A stretch of DNA of 64,000 nt, taken from assembly GCA_963836355.1 (NCBI GenBank), contig CAWIJO010000009.1, positions 222,925 to 286,924 on the forward strand, written 5' to 3'. This stretch comes from Palsa-506 sp963836355 (GTDB lineage Bacteria > Actinomycetota > Actinomycetes > Streptosporangiales > Streptosporangiaceae). A model generated the notes under the pieces. It made no database searches. It saw only the letters and a program-made list of their open reading frames with translations, and had not been told where the DNA came from. Below, piece by piece: positions 53,546-62,767 of the stretch. Positions within the stretch are counted from its first letter, which is position 1, and the number at the start of each line of letters is the position of its first letter. The position numbers and the translations under genes are program-made.

Positions 53546-53901
53546 TCATGATCCGCGACCGCGGCTCCAACTTCACTGCCGCGTTCGATGCGGTCCTCGC
53601 CGACGCCGGGATCCGGACCGAACTCTGCAACGTCCGGACGCCCCGCATGAACGCGATCGCCGAACGCTGAATCGGGGGATGCCGCCGCGAACTCCTGCAC
53701 CGCACCCTGATCATGAACCAGCACCATCTGCGGCGGATCCTGCGCGACTACGAGACCCACCATAACCAGCACCGGCCGCACCGCTCGCGGCGCGCCGCGC
53801 CGCTGAAACCGCTGCCCGAACCGGTCGATCTTGAGCAGTATCGCGTCCGAAGACACACTCGCGTCGGTGGCCTGATCCACGAATATCGCCTGGTCGCATG
53901 A
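53546..53901 (+). pseudogene. DDE integrase-core transposase, C-terminal fragment with a nonsense codon
   Basis: KFMIRDRGSNFTAAFDAVLA DAGIRT carries the second catalytic Asp. PRMNAIAER-stop-IGGCRRELLHRTL carries the Glu region, interrupted by TGA where relatives have Trp (53668). YETHHNQHRPHRSRRAAPLK and VGGLIHEYRLVA end it naturally. IS481/IS3-like. The 5' half is gone. Confidence 0.8.
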
Positions 53902-53929
53902 CTTGGACGAGGTTTTCGGCACGCACAGG

Positions 53930-54312
53930 TCCGGCGACAGGTAGAAGGCGACCAGATCGTCGCCGGTGCGCAGCATGCTCGGCGCGTCCGCCGTCAGCCG
54001 TACGGCGACCTTCTCCAGGCTGGCCGCCACCCGGTCCTCGGTCGCCGCCTGACACTGCCGCCGCTCGCCGTCCTCGTACCACACCGCGCGCCACAGGTCC
54101 CCTTCGCATCGGGCGGCGTACACCGTGATCCCCTCGGGCGTCTCGATCACAGTGCGGCCCCCCGGGCCGACCCGGGTGACCCCGCTGACGACCTTTCCGC
54201 CCGGCCGCAACCGGCCGCCGGACCGCCCCCAGTCCGGGCCGCGCGAGCCCGCCGCACGGCGGCCACAGCCTGGCTCCGGAGGAGCGGGCTGTGGGCTTTT
54301 TGTGGGGATCAT
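53930..54312 (-). pseudogene. Tyrosine integrase N-terminus (uninterrupted paralogue)
   Basis: ATG 54312: MIPTKSPQPAPPEPGCGRR, GVTRVGPGGRTVIETPEGIT VYAARCEGDLWRAVWYEDGE RRQCQAATEDRVAASLEKVA VRLTADAPSMLRTGDDLVAF YLSPD. The arm-binding/core-binding start of an actinomycete integrase. It is cut at about 53930 by the transposase remnant. It shares its 5' end, including the gctttttgtggggatcat leader, with the copy at 34-36 kb. Its start lies 93 bp from the 3' end of tRNA-Phe. Confidence 0.75.
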
Positions 54313-54345
54313 GGAAGCTGAGCGCTCGCGCCCTGGCATGGCAAT

Positions 54346-54381
54346 GCCCTCTCGCTTGCGCGTTCACGCAGGTGAGAGGGC
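54346..54381 (-). terminator. Terminator-like hairpin below the tRNA operon
   Basis: gccctctcgcttgcg pairs with cgcaggtgagagggc (two non-Watson-Crick positions) over a 6-nt loop. It lies 24 bp after the tRNA-Phe 3' end in the direction of tRNA transcription. No long T-run, which is usual for GC-rich actinomycetes. Confidence 0.5.
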
Positions 54382-54404
54382 CTTTACACGCTCCCCGGAA
54401 GCAG

Positions 54405-54478
54405 TGGTCAGGGGCGGGGTCGAACCGCCGACCTTCCGCTTTTCAGGCGGACGCTCATACCAACTGAGCTACCTGACC
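54405..54478 (-). tRNA. tRNA-Phe (GAA)
   Basis: A full cloverleaf on the minus strand: acceptor ggtcagg/cctgacc, D arm gctc/gagc, anticodon stem tccgc/gcgga with loop ctgaaaa (anticodon GAA), T arm ggcgg/ccgcc with ttcgacc, discriminator A. CCA is not encoded. 74 nt. Last gene of the Glu-Asp-Phe cluster. Confidence 0.97.
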
Positions 54479-54525
54479 TTGACGGGCCCATCGTAGCGGC
54501 GACCTGCGCCGCCGACGGCACCCAG

Positions 54526-54600
54526 CGGTCCTGACGGGATTTGAACCCGCGACCTCCACCTTGACAGGGTGGCGAGCACTCCGAGCTGCTCTACAGGACC
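54526..54600 (-). tRNA. tRNA-Asp (GTC)
   Basis: Cloverleaf: acceptor ggtcctg/caggacc, anticodon stem ccacc/ggtgg with loop ctgtcaa (anticodon GTC), T loop ttcaaat, discriminator G. 75 nt, CCA not encoded. Confidence 0.97.
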
Positions 54601-54625
54601 ATGCTCCGCCAGCTAGCGCCAGCAG

Positions 54626-54698
54626 TGCCCCCAACGGGATTCGAACCCGTGCCGCCGCCTTGAAAGGGCGGTGTCCTAGGCCGCTAGACGATGGGGGC
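54626..54698 (-). tRNA. tRNA-Glu (TTC)
   Basis: Cloverleaf: acceptor gccccca/tgggggc, anticodon stem ccgcc/ggcgg with loop ctttcaa (anticodon TTC), T loop ttcgaat, discriminator A. 73 nt. First gene of the cluster. Confidence 0.97.
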
Positions 54699-54749
54699 TC
54701 GACGGTCACCGCCGCCTTGCCCTTGGCGCCCGCCGTCGGGGACCGCCCC

Positions 54750-54779
54750 AGCATAGGGGACGGAGCGCACTACCGGCAA
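54750..54779 (-). promoter_or_regulatory. Promoter of the tRNA-Glu/Asp/Phe operon
   Basis: On the minus strand ttgccg (54774-54779) and tatgct (54750-54755) are spaced by 18 bp, about 50 bp before tRNA-Glu. A good housekeeping-sigma match. The rest of 54780-55027 shows only a short cagcccgggc triplication and no gene. Confidence 0.55.
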
Positions 54780-55027
54780 AGCGCGCCGCCAAGGCAGGCC
54801 AGACCCGGGCCAGCCCGGGCCAGCCCGGGCAGGCTGGGCCTGGCCGGGCAATATGCCCAATTCGCTTGCGCAAGCGGCGTGCATCAGGAACTCTATGCAA
54901 TTGCGGAGCAACACAGTGTCACTGCTGTTCATTTGCGGACAAGCGGCCTGGCGACGGCTGCCGCGGCGAGCCTCAGCGCCAGTAAGACCAGGCAACCGTC
55001 CAGGCGGCGACCACCGGAGAGGCAGAG

Positions 55028-56509
55028 ATGACCAGCCACGATGCCACGCCAGCACCGGGGGCTGGCAGTCACCCAGACGGATCCGTTAATAAGTCAAGGC
55101 ATGCAGCCAAGGCAGGACTCGCATCGGCGGCAGCGCGTACCTTCCGGCGAGAGCGCGCACCGGGAACGGCCAGCACGGCGGCAACTGCCAGCACGGCCAG
55201 CCCGCCGGGAACCGGCAGCCCGCCAGGAACCGGCAGCCCGCCGGGGACGGCCGGCGCGCCGGGGACGGCCAGCATGCCGCGCCGGCACCGGCACCGGCAT
55301 CGCGGCGGGCAGCGGTCGCAGAACTGCGAGCTCCTCGCAGCCCGCGAGTTCGGCGGCTTATGGTACGCGCAGGTTCTATCCGCGGCAGGCGACCAGTTCG
55401 CCCAGATCGCGGTGGCGGTCGGGGTCTACCAGCGGACCAGGTCCCCGTTCCTCACCGCGCTGGTGTACGCGATGAGCTACCTTCCGCAGGTCATCGGCGG
55501 GCCGTTGTTGGCCGAAATGGCCAGCCTGGTCCCGCGGCGGACCCTGATGATCGGCCTGAACCTGACCCGCGCGGCGCTCGCCGTCGTCATGGCATTATCC
55601 GGCATCCCGTTTGCCGCCCGCTGCGCCCTGCTGGTCACGATCGTGATGCTCGGCGCCACGTTCTCGGACGCGCGCGCGGCGATGCTCCTTGACGTGCTGC
55701 CGCCAGCCAGATTCGCGGACGGCACGGAGATCGGCAGCGTCAGCGGCCGGGCCGGGCAGCTGATCGGCTTCCTGGCCGGCGGCGCGCTGGTGGCAGCCGT
55801 CCGGCCGGAGGGCATCATGCTGCTCGCCGCGGCCACGTTCGCCGCGTCAGCCGGCCTCATCTCCGGACGGCTGGCCAGGCGCCCGGTCCCGCCGCGCCGC
55901 CGGGCCGGCCGGCCGCTGACGCTGCCGGTCACCCGGGCCGAGGCAGCCGCCGTGATGCGCCAGCCGCTGCCTCGCACTCTGCTACTGCTCGGCTGGCTAG
56001 CCAGCTGCGCCGTGGTGCCGGAGGCGCTGGCCGTGCCGTACGCGCATGTGCTGCACGGCGGGATGATCACGGCCGGCCTGCTGATGACCGCGATCCCGGC
56101 CGGCGCGCTGGCGGGAGCGGCCGCGATCACGTTCCTGGCCCGGCCACCGGCCCGGCTGCGGATCATGACCGGGCTCGCGACGGCGTCCTGCGCCCCGCTG
56201 GCCGCCAGCTCGCTGCATCCGCCGCTGTGGGTCGTGCTCGTGCTCTGGACGGCGGCCGGGGCAGCCAGCGCCTACCAGCTCGCCGCCGCGACCGCGTACG
56301 TCCGCGCGCTGCCGACCAGGAACCTGGGCAGCGCCGTCGACCTGGCCCAGTCCGGGCTGCTGGCGGCGCAGGGCGCCGGGCTGCTGGCGGCCGGCCTGGC
56401 CGCCCAGCTGATCGGCCCGCAGGCGGCGGTCACGATGACCGGCCTGCTAGGCGTGGCCGTCGCGGCGACGCTGGCCGGGACCTGGCGCCGCCTGCGCGGG
56501 TCCGGCTAG
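55028..56509 (+). CDS. MFS transporter (EntS/enterobactin-exporter-like)
   Basis: 493 residues. A 95-residue Ala/Thr/Pro/His-rich N-terminus with a GSPPGT triplication precedes about 12 helices: WYAQVLSAAGDQFAQIAVAV GVYQRT, YAMSYLPQVIGGPLLAEMAS LVPRRTLMIGLNLTRAALAV, IGSVSGRAGQLIGFLAGGAL and so on. The motif GGPLLAEMASLVPRR stands where MFS motif A (GxLaDrxGrr) is expected. Resembles MFS_3/EntS-type exporters. The real start could be downstream of the repetitive leader. Substrate unknown. Confidence 0.88.
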   Translation: MTSHDATPAPGAGSHPDGSVNKSRHAAKAGLASAAARTFRRERAPGTASTAATASTASPPGTGSPPGTGSPPGTAGAPGTASMPRRHRHRHRGGQRSQNCELLAAREFGGLWYAQVLSAAGDQFAQIAVAVGVYQRTRSPFLTALVYAMSYLPQVIGGPLLAEMASLVPRRTLMIGLNLTRAALAVVMALSGIPFAARCALLVTIVMLGATFSDARAAMLLDVLPPARFADGTEIGSVSGRAGQLIGFLAGGALVAAVRPEGIMLLAAATFAASAGLISGRLARRPVPPRRRAGRPLTLPVTRAEAAAVMRQPLPRTLLLLGWLASCAVVPEALAVPYAHVLHGGMITAGLLMTAIPAGALAGAAAITFLARPPARLRIMTGLATASCAPLAASSLHPPLWVVLVLWTAAGAASAYQLAAATAYVRALPTRNLGSAVDLAQSGLLAAQGAGLLAAGLAAQLIGPQAAVTMTGLLGVAVAATLAGTWRRLRGSG

Positions 56510-56763
56510 CCGTCCGGCTTCTTGTTGAAGAGGTTCTCGGCGATCGAGGCTGACTCGCCTTCTTCGGGCAGGATCACCCACGCCGCCAGGTAAGCCAGGA
56601 TGCCGATGAACCCGATGAACGTGGCCACGACGAAGCCGAGCCGGACCAGGTTCACGTCGATGCCGAAGTAGTCGGAAACACCTGAGCACACCCCGGCTAC
56701 CATCCGCCCGTCGAGTCGGCGGACCAGCCGCTTGCTGCCGTTGCTGTAATTCATATCCGCCAT
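56506..56763 (-). CDS. PspC-domain membrane protein
   Basis: 85 residues: SKRLVRRLDGRMVAGVCSGV SDYFGIDVNLVRLGFVVATF IGFIGILAYLAAWVILPEE is the full PspC motif with one hydrophobic helix pair. Envelope-stress-related family. ATG 56763 chosen among three nearby ATGs. Its stop overlaps the convergent MFS stop by four bases. Confidence 0.9.
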   Translation of the reverse strand: MADMNYSNGSKRLVRRLDGRMVAGVCSGVSDYFGIDVNLVRLGFVVATFIGFIGILAYLAAWVILPEEGESASIAENLFNKKPDG

Positions 56764-56847
56764 CATGCCCGATTCGCCGACCGCGTGGCGGATAGCCGAA
56801 ACGCCGCAGCATACCCTGGCGTCGAGGCAACAAGAGAGGACCAGCCG

Positions 56848-58023
56848 ATGCCGCGCAGCACCACCCCCGCAGGTTCTGACCTGCTCCGCGTCGACGACGG
56901 GCTGACCGAGGAAGAGCGGCTGGTCCGCGACACGGTGCGCGCGTTCGCCAACGACCGGATCATGCCGCACATCGCGGACTGGTTCGAAGCCGGGACGCTG
57001 CCCCGCGAACTGCTCCCCGAACTCGGCAAGATGGGCCTGCTCGGCATGCACCTGGAAGGCTACGGCTGCGCCGGGATGGGCCCGGTCGCCTACGGCGTCA
57101 CCTGCCGCGAGATGGAGGCCGCCGACTCTGGGCTGCGCAGCCTGGTGTCGGTGCAGGGATCGCTCTCGATGTTCCCGATCTGGAAGTACGGCTCGGAGGA
57201 CCAGAAGAACGAGTGGCTGCCCAGGATGGCCGCGGGCGAGGCAATCGGCTGCTTCGGGCTCACCGAGCCGGACCATGGCAGCGACCCATCCGGCATGAGG
57301 ACAAGGGCCATTGTTAACGGGGACGACTGGGTACTGTCGGGCTCCAAGATGTGGATCACGAACGGGTCGATCGCCGACATCGCCGTCGTGTGGGCATCGA
57401 CACCGGGCGGCATCCGCGGCTTCCTGGTGCCGCGCGGGGCGCGCGGGTTCAGCACGCGGACCATCCACAAGAAGATGTCACTGCGCGCTTCGGTGACCTC
57501 GGAACTGAACCTAGACGAGGTCCGGCTGCCGCAAGACGCCGTGCTGCCCGGGGTGACCGGGCTGAAGGGGCCGCTGTCCTGCCTGTCCGAGGCCAGGTTC
57601 GGGATCGTGTGGGGGGTCACCGGGGCGGCCAGGGCCTGTTTCGAGGCGGCCGTTGACTACGCCACGACCAGGGAGCAGTTCGGCCAGAAGATCGGCGGTT
57701 TCCAGCTGACCCAGTCCAAGCTGGCCTGGATGCTCGCCGACCTGGCTCGCGCGCAGCTGCTCGCGCTGCACCTGGGCCGGCTAAAGGAGGCCGGGACGAT
57801 TACTCCGCAGCAGGTCAGCCTCGGCAAGATGGCCAACGTCCGGGTGGCGATCGACATCGCCAGGACGGCTAGGACCATCCTCGGCGCCAACGGCATCACG
57901 CTGGAGTACCCAGTGATCAGGCACGCGAACAACCTAGAGTCGGTGCTGACCTACGAGGGCACCGAGGAGATCCACACGCTGGCCCTGGGCGAGGCCATCA
58001 CCGGGATCGCCGCCTACCGGTAG
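56848..58023 (+). CDS. Acyl-CoA dehydrogenase, glutaryl-CoA dehydrogenase-like
   Basis: 391 residues. FAD/acyl-CoA motifs: GCFGLTEPDHGSDPSGMRTR, WVLSGSKMWITNGSIADIAV VWA, CLSEARFGIVWGVTGAARAC, YATTREQFGQKIGGFQLTQS KLAWMLADL, and LTYEGTEEIHTLALGEAITG with the catalytic Glu in YEGTEE. The ARxGIxWGxxGAA segment and the tail are typical of GcdH, which oxidises and decarboxylates glutaryl-CoA in Lys/Trp breakdown. ATG 56848 has gagagga upstream. Intact. Confidence 0.92.
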   Translation: MPRSTTPAGSDLLRVDDGLTEEERLVRDTVRAFANDRIMPHIADWFEAGTLPRELLPELGKMGLLGMHLEGYGCAGMGPVAYGVTCREMEAADSGLRSLVSVQGSLSMFPIWKYGSEDQKNEWLPRMAAGEAIGCFGLTEPDHGSDPSGMRTRAIVNGDDWVLSGSKMWITNGSIADIAVVWASTPGGIRGFLVPRGARGFSTRTIHKKMSLRASVTSELNLDEVRLPQDAVLPGVTGLKGPLSCLSEARFGIVWGVTGAARACFEAAVDYATTREQFGQKIGGFQLTQSKLAWMLADLARAQLLALHLGRLKEAGTITPQQVSLGKMANVRVAIDIARTARTILGANGITLEYPVIRHANNLESVLTYEGTEEIHTLALGEAITGIAAYR

Positions 58024-60273
58024 CCCGGTGCCGGGCCGGCCAGTGCGCCCGACGGCAGCGCTGGCCTGACTGGCCGTGGCCGGCGATGGGCCGCCCGATG
58101 GTGCCGCTGGCCTAACCGGTGGTGCAGGCCTTTGCAGGCCTGCAGGCTGGACGGGTTTGCGAACCGGTTGCGAACCGGGCCTGGCGGCCGGCTGAACTGG
58201 TCCGTGAGCCGGAACACGCGCACGCCGCCCTGGTTCATTCCGCGGCTGCCGACCGCGGCGCGGAATCTTGAGTATCCATTCCCACGGCACCTGGGTTGCC
58301 ACGATCGCGCCGACGTGGTGCACCGCGATGTAGTGCTGGATGTCGGCCACCGTCACTTGCTGGCCGATCATGCCGATCTGGCCCATGGCCAGGCGTTCCT
58401 GTAGTGGGCCTTCCGGGACGCCCTGCGGGGTGCCGCCGAAGAACCCGCCGGACAGCCGGAGGTAGAAGCCGGTCTTGGCCTGCCAGATCAGCTGCCGGTC
58501 GGGATCGATCTCGAGTACCCAGACGATCTCCCCCGGCGCCAGGTAGCGCCGGTAGGCGCCGTCGGCCAGGAACGGCGGCATCGGGACTCTCGTGGCCCAG
58601 AGCTGGGCCGTGTAGTTAGGCAGGATCGTCAGCGCCGCCAGCAGCACTGGCAGCCAGCCGAGCGGGCGCCGCGAGCGCCGCGGCAGCGGAGTCGGCCGCC
58701 ACAGCGGCGACGATGGCGGGTAGCCAGACGGCACCGGCGGCGGCTGCGGCGGCCTGGACGACCGGGCCAGCCAGCGCGCCACGATCACCGCGATCACCAG
58801 GTACGCGTAGGTGACCAGCCGGCCCGGCTGGGCGATGTTGAGCACAGGGATGGCGGCAAACACCCGCCACGGCAGGATCGGCGCGCCGAACACGGACAGC
58901 TTGTCGCCGAGGCTGACCACCAGGATGAGGAGCAGCCCGGCGATCAGCATCCAGGTGGCCCGGCGACGCCGGTCGGTGATCGCGAACAGGATGATCACGG
59001 CGATCAGCGGGATGCCCAGGTACCACGGATTGTTAATCCATTCTGGGCCGAATGATCCCCACTGCTCGGTGAGGCGCCCGGGGGTCACGTACCGGAGCAA
59101 GTCACCGAAGCCGGTCGCGCCATTCTGGATGGTCGCGAAATGAATCGCCTTGACTATTCGCGGCCGGCTGAAGGCCGTGTGCAGCAGCGGGATGCCGAGG
59201 ATCACCGCGATCACGTAGCCGCCGGCCGTCGGAAGGATGGCCCACAGCAGCCGCTGCCGCCGCGCTGCCGGGCCCGCAGCGAACCCGATCAGCGCGCACA
59301 GGCCGCCCACCACGGTCATCGTGGCGAGGATCTCGTCCCCGACGTAGAGCTGGAGGCCGAGCACGATCCCGAGCAGCGGCACGTACAGCAACGGGTGGAT
59401 TGATCCGTCGAGCAGCCGGACGACGAGGTAGGCGCACAACGGCACGAGGAAGACCAGCGTCAGGCTCGGGTGCCCCTGGCCGATCTCATCGACCAGCGAT
59501 GGCGAGAAGCCGAAGAAGAACCCGCCGATCAGGGCAGGGAAGAACGACCTGGTGAGATGGCGGCACAGCAGGTATGCCGTCCAGGCGGCCAGCGCCGGCG
59601 CCGCGAGCTCGACCACGTTGAACGAGAACATCGGCCCGTAGCTGTGGGTCAGCGCCTGCAGCGCGAGCGAGGGGGCCGGGATTGTGGTAGCCCAGGTCAG
59701 GTTGATGCCCGCCGGGGCCCAGGCGGCGTACGAGTACAGCGCGCTGTAGTGGTGGCTGAGCGCGAACGGCCACCAGCTGAACGCCCAGACGAAGAGGGAA
59801 CCGTCCTGCGGCTGGTTGGACAAGAAGGAGCTGGACATCCGGTCCAAGATCCACGGGCCGAACAGGCCGAGGGACACGCCGCCGTAGAGCAGCAGCGCGA
59901 CCAGGTTCCGCAGCTGGCGGCCGGCCGCCCGGAGCGCGCGGGCTGCACCGGTGCGCTGATCGCTGCCACTGCGCGCGGCAGGACCAGGTGCGCGGCCCGC
60001 GGCAGGCTCGGAATCCTCGCCCGCAGGCGGCTCGCCATCCGGGCCAGTAACCGGCCCGAATGCGGCCCCGTCAGGCAGCCCGGCCCCGTCAGGCAGCCCG
60101 GTATCCGGCTCGGCCGCGGGCCGACCGTTGGCCCGGGCGCCATTGCCGCGCCTGGCGGTACCCGGCGACTCGTCCTCGACCGAGATTCCTGGTTCGGGCA
60201 CGCGCCCCGCCCCTTCCGCTGCGTGCAAGCAACTGCGCTGGAGCGCGGCGGACTCCTCGCTGCCCTGCATCAT
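58014..60273 (-). CDS. Polytopic membrane protein, GT-C/YfhO-like (frameshift near the C-terminus)
   Basis: About 750 residues. A polar 125-residue N-terminus is followed by 11-13 helices with the typical actinomycete motif series LDRMSSSFLSNQPQDGSLFV WAFSWWPFAL, WAPAGINLTWATTIPAPSLA, FFFGFSPSLVDEIGQGHPSL TLVFLVPLCAYLVVRLLDGS and a C-terminal extracytoplasmic domain (IVWVLEIDPDRQLIWQAKTG FYLRLSGGFF). Near 58255 an extra C shifts the frame; removing it gives AVGSRGMNQGGVRVFRLTDQ F and a stop at 58014 instead of read-through over the GcdH gene. Probable lipid-linked sugar transferase or flippase-related protein, unproven. Confidence 0.75.
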
Positions 60274-60391
60274 CCGAGATGCGCTTATTAATCCGACCAA
60301 AGTATCTCAGTGCGGCGCAGTGTCCCGCAGATACGGCCATGCCCGATAGCACGATCCGATGTGATCGAGTGCGACGATAAGGAGGTGAGCG

Positions 60392-60678
60392 ATGCCTCGC
60401 AGGTCACCGACAACCAGGCCGCTGCCCGCTTCGAGTACGCCGCCGACGGCCAGCTCGCTCAGCTGACCTACCGGCTGCGCGACCACCGTCTGGTGCTCAT
60501 TCATGCCGAGACGCCCGAAGAGCTCGAAAATCGCGGGATCGGCGGCGCGCTGGTCCGCGCCGCGATCGACCGGGCGCAGCAAGACGGCCTCGCGGTGGTG
60601 CCGCTGTGCCCGTTCGCCCGGGTCTGGCTGGAGCGGCACCCGGAAGAGGCCGCCCGGGTAAAAATCGATTCCGGCTAG
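60392..60678 (+). CDS. Small GNAT/YjdJ-type N-acetyltransferase (start codon out of frame)
   Basis: FEYAADGQLAQLTYRLRDHR LVLIHAETPEELENRGIGGA LVRAAIDRAQQDGLAVVPLC PFARVWLERHPEEA is the complete COG2388-type mini-GNAT (about 95 residues) with acetyl-CoA loop NRGIGGALV. The aaggaggtgagcg site points to the ATG at 60392, but that ATG is one base out of frame. One missing G (atg-gcctcg instead of atgcctcg) would fix it. Otherwise translation must start at GTG 60385 with no room for a ribosome site. Confidence 0.8.
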
Positions 60679-60732
60679 GCAATCTCCGCCCGCGCCCCGC
60701 GCCCCGCGCCCCCCTCCAGCGTTCCGCCCCCC

Positions 60733-60916
60733 CGCTCCGGCGCCCCGCGCGCAACCCCCGCTCCGGCGCCCCGCGCGCAACCCCCCGCTCCGGCGCCCCG
60801 CGCGCAACCCCCCGCTCCGGCGCCCCGCGCGCAACCCCCCGCTCCGGCGCCCCGCGCGCAACCCCCCGCTCCGGCGCCCCGCGCGCAACCCCCCGCTCCG
60901 GCGCCCCGCGCGCAAC
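60733..60916. repeat. 27-bp tandem repeat, seven copies
   Basis: Unit cgctccggcgccccgcgcgc plus aaccccc repeats seven times between the mini-GNAT and the FAH-family gene. The first period is 26 bp (five C instead of six), the rest 27. The minus strand is extremely G-rich with runs of four to six G. No gene overlaps it; translations are nine-residue repeats. Confidence 0.95.
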
Positions 60917-61095
60917 CTGTTGAATGTGACGTTCAACCACACCTGACTAGCCTGATGCCACATCGATCTAGTTGGCTGGGCGATGACCTGGTTGGCCGGG
61001 CGATGACCTGGTTGCCCGGGCGACTAGGGCCGTCCGGGCGGGCCAGGAAACGACCCAGCGCGCTCATGCGATGGATCACGGAAAGGAAGGCACTC

Positions 61096-61937
61096 ATGCG
61101 GATCGGCAATCTCGACGGCCGGCTCGTCATCTTGACCGACAACGGCGCGCTGGACGTCGCGCGCGCCAGCGCGGGCCGCTTCGCATCCGAGCCGCAGGCT
61201 ATCTACCAGCGATGGGAGGAGTTCCTGGCTGGGCGGCAGATGCCAGCGACGCAGCCGCCGAGGGCTACGAGCTGGATCTGCTGGGAGCTCCAGCGCCGGC
61301 ACCGCGCCAGTCGTTCGGCATCGGTCTCAATTACGGAGACCACGCCGCCGAGTCCGGCTTCGCCGTGCCCGAGCGGCCCAGCGTGTTCACCAAGTTCCCG
61401 AGCTGCATCACCGGGCCGTTCGGGGACATCGTGCTGCCCCCGCACGGCCACACCGACTGGGAAGTTGAGCTAGTCGTCGTCATCGGGGCGCAGGCGCATG
61501 GCGTCGCCGAGGCAGCCGCCTGGCAGCACGTCGCCGGGCTGACCGTCGGGCAGGATATCTCGGAGCGGATCACCCAGCTGTCCGGCACTCCCCCGCAGTT
61601 CAGCATGGGTAAGTCGTTCCCGCGGTTCGGGCCCACCGGGCCGTGGCTGGTCACTATGGACGAGTTCGTCAATCCCGATGACCTCGAGCTCGCCTGCTCG
61701 GTCAACGGCGCGGAGGTGCAGAAGTCCCGGACCAGCCACATGCTCATCTCCGTGCCGCAGCTGATCTCGCGGCTATCCGCCGTGCTCCCGCTACTGCCCG
61801 GCGACATCATCTTCACCGGCACGCCGGCCGGCGTCGGGATGGGCCGGGACCCGCAGCGCTGGCTCGCGCCCGGCGACGAGCTGGTCAGCTACATCGAGAG
61901 AATCGGCGAGATGCGGCACCGGTTCATAGTGGGCTAG
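61096..61937 (+). pseudogene. Fumarylacetoacetate hydrolase family protein (one-base deletion)
   Basis: ATG 61096 (ggaaaggaagg upstream): MRIGNLDGRLVILTDNGALD VARASAGRFASEPQAIYQRW EEFLA, then a missing base near 61232 moves the frame to EGYELDLLGAPAPAPRQSFG IGLNY, TDWEVELVVVIG (Glu-x-Glu metal ligands), AGLTVGQDISERITQ (Asp ligand), SMGKSFPRFGPTGPWLV, GDIIFTGTPAGVGMGRDPQR. Repair gives WAADASDAAAEGYELD and a normal 280-residue FAH-fold hydrolase for acylpyruvate-type substrates. Confidence 0.88.
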
Positions 61938-62767
61938 CGGCCGGCCGCGCGGGGCCCGGCCTCGTCCAGCGCGAAGCTGAGGTAGCGGTCAGCCGACCGT
62001 TGCACGGCGGCCGCGCCGTCGGCCTGCACGACCCGCCGCCACCAGGCACCGTAAATGCGATCGAATTGAAACGGCTCGAGCATGGCCAGTGCCCGCCTGA
62101 TGGTGCGCGGCCGCTCGGGGATGAGGTTCGGATAGCTGTACATGAAGCTCACGTACCGGCGGTCCTGGACCACGGTCATGATGTCGCCGGAACACAGCAC
62201 GCCAGCGCCGGCCTGCCCGCCAGCCCAGTGCAGCACCTGGCCGCCGTCGAAGTGCACCCCGGCGTTGATCAGCGTTACGCCGTCGCCGATCTCGCGGGTA
62301 TCGCCCTGCCAGTACACGATGGCGTCGTCCGGCCGGGCGGTCCAGCGCCGATCGGCCTGGTGGATGTAGACCGGCGCATCGAACGCGTGCGCCCACTGGA
62401 CCATCGAGCCGTAGAAGTGCGGATGGCTGACCGCTATCGCGCTGATCCCGCCAAGCTCGCGCACCTCGGCGATGAGATCGTCGTCGATATAGGTGATCAT
62501 GTCGAAGAGCATATTGCCGCCCGGGGCGCGGACCAGCAGCGCGCGCTGGCCGATGGCCGTCGGCGGGTCGACGCCGATGCCGATTACGCCGGGCCCTTCC
62601 TCGCGCACCAGGCCGCGGTGCCCTTCGGCGGCCAGCCGGGAGAGCGTGGTCCACTGCTGCCCGTCCCAGCCGACGTACTGGCGTTCGTCCTCGCAGATGG
62701 GACAGTCGTCGCGCTCGGCACCGTACTGCACGCCACAGGTCTTGCAGATGGGAAGGTCGAGGTCCAT
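61934..62767 (-). CDS. MBL-fold protein with N-terminal zinc ribbon
   Basis: 277 residues. MDLDLPICKTCGVQYGAERD DCPICEDE has a CxxC..CxxC zinc ribbon. The MBL domain follows: GNMLFDMITYIDDDLIAEV, ISAIAVSHPHFYGSMVQWA (SHPHFYGS replaces the usual THxHxDH), DAPVYIHQADRRW, GVHFDGGQVLHWAG, LCSGDIMTVV. The altered HxHxDH means metal binding, if any, is non-standard. Its stop overlaps the convergent FAH stop by 4 bp. Complete. Confidence 0.85.
   Translation of the reverse strand: MDLDLPICKTCGVQYGAERDDCPICEDERQYVGWDGQQWTTLSRLAAEGHRGLVREEGPGVIGIGVDPPTAIGQRALLVRAPGGNMLFDMITYIDDDLIAEVRELGGISAIAVSHPHFYGSMVQWAHAFDAPVYIHQADRRWTARPDDAIVYWQGDTREIGDGVTLINAGVHFDGGQVLHWAGGQAGAGVLCSGDIMTVVQDRRYVSFMYSYPNLIPERPRTIRRALAMLEPFQFDRIYGAWWRRVVQADGAAAVQRSADRYLSFALDEAGPRAAGR

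Noticed and set aside
57934..58250. C-terminal extension of the GT-C-like protein across the GcdH gene
   Set aside because: Product of the frameshift near 58255; the natural end is in the next frame with a stop at 58014.
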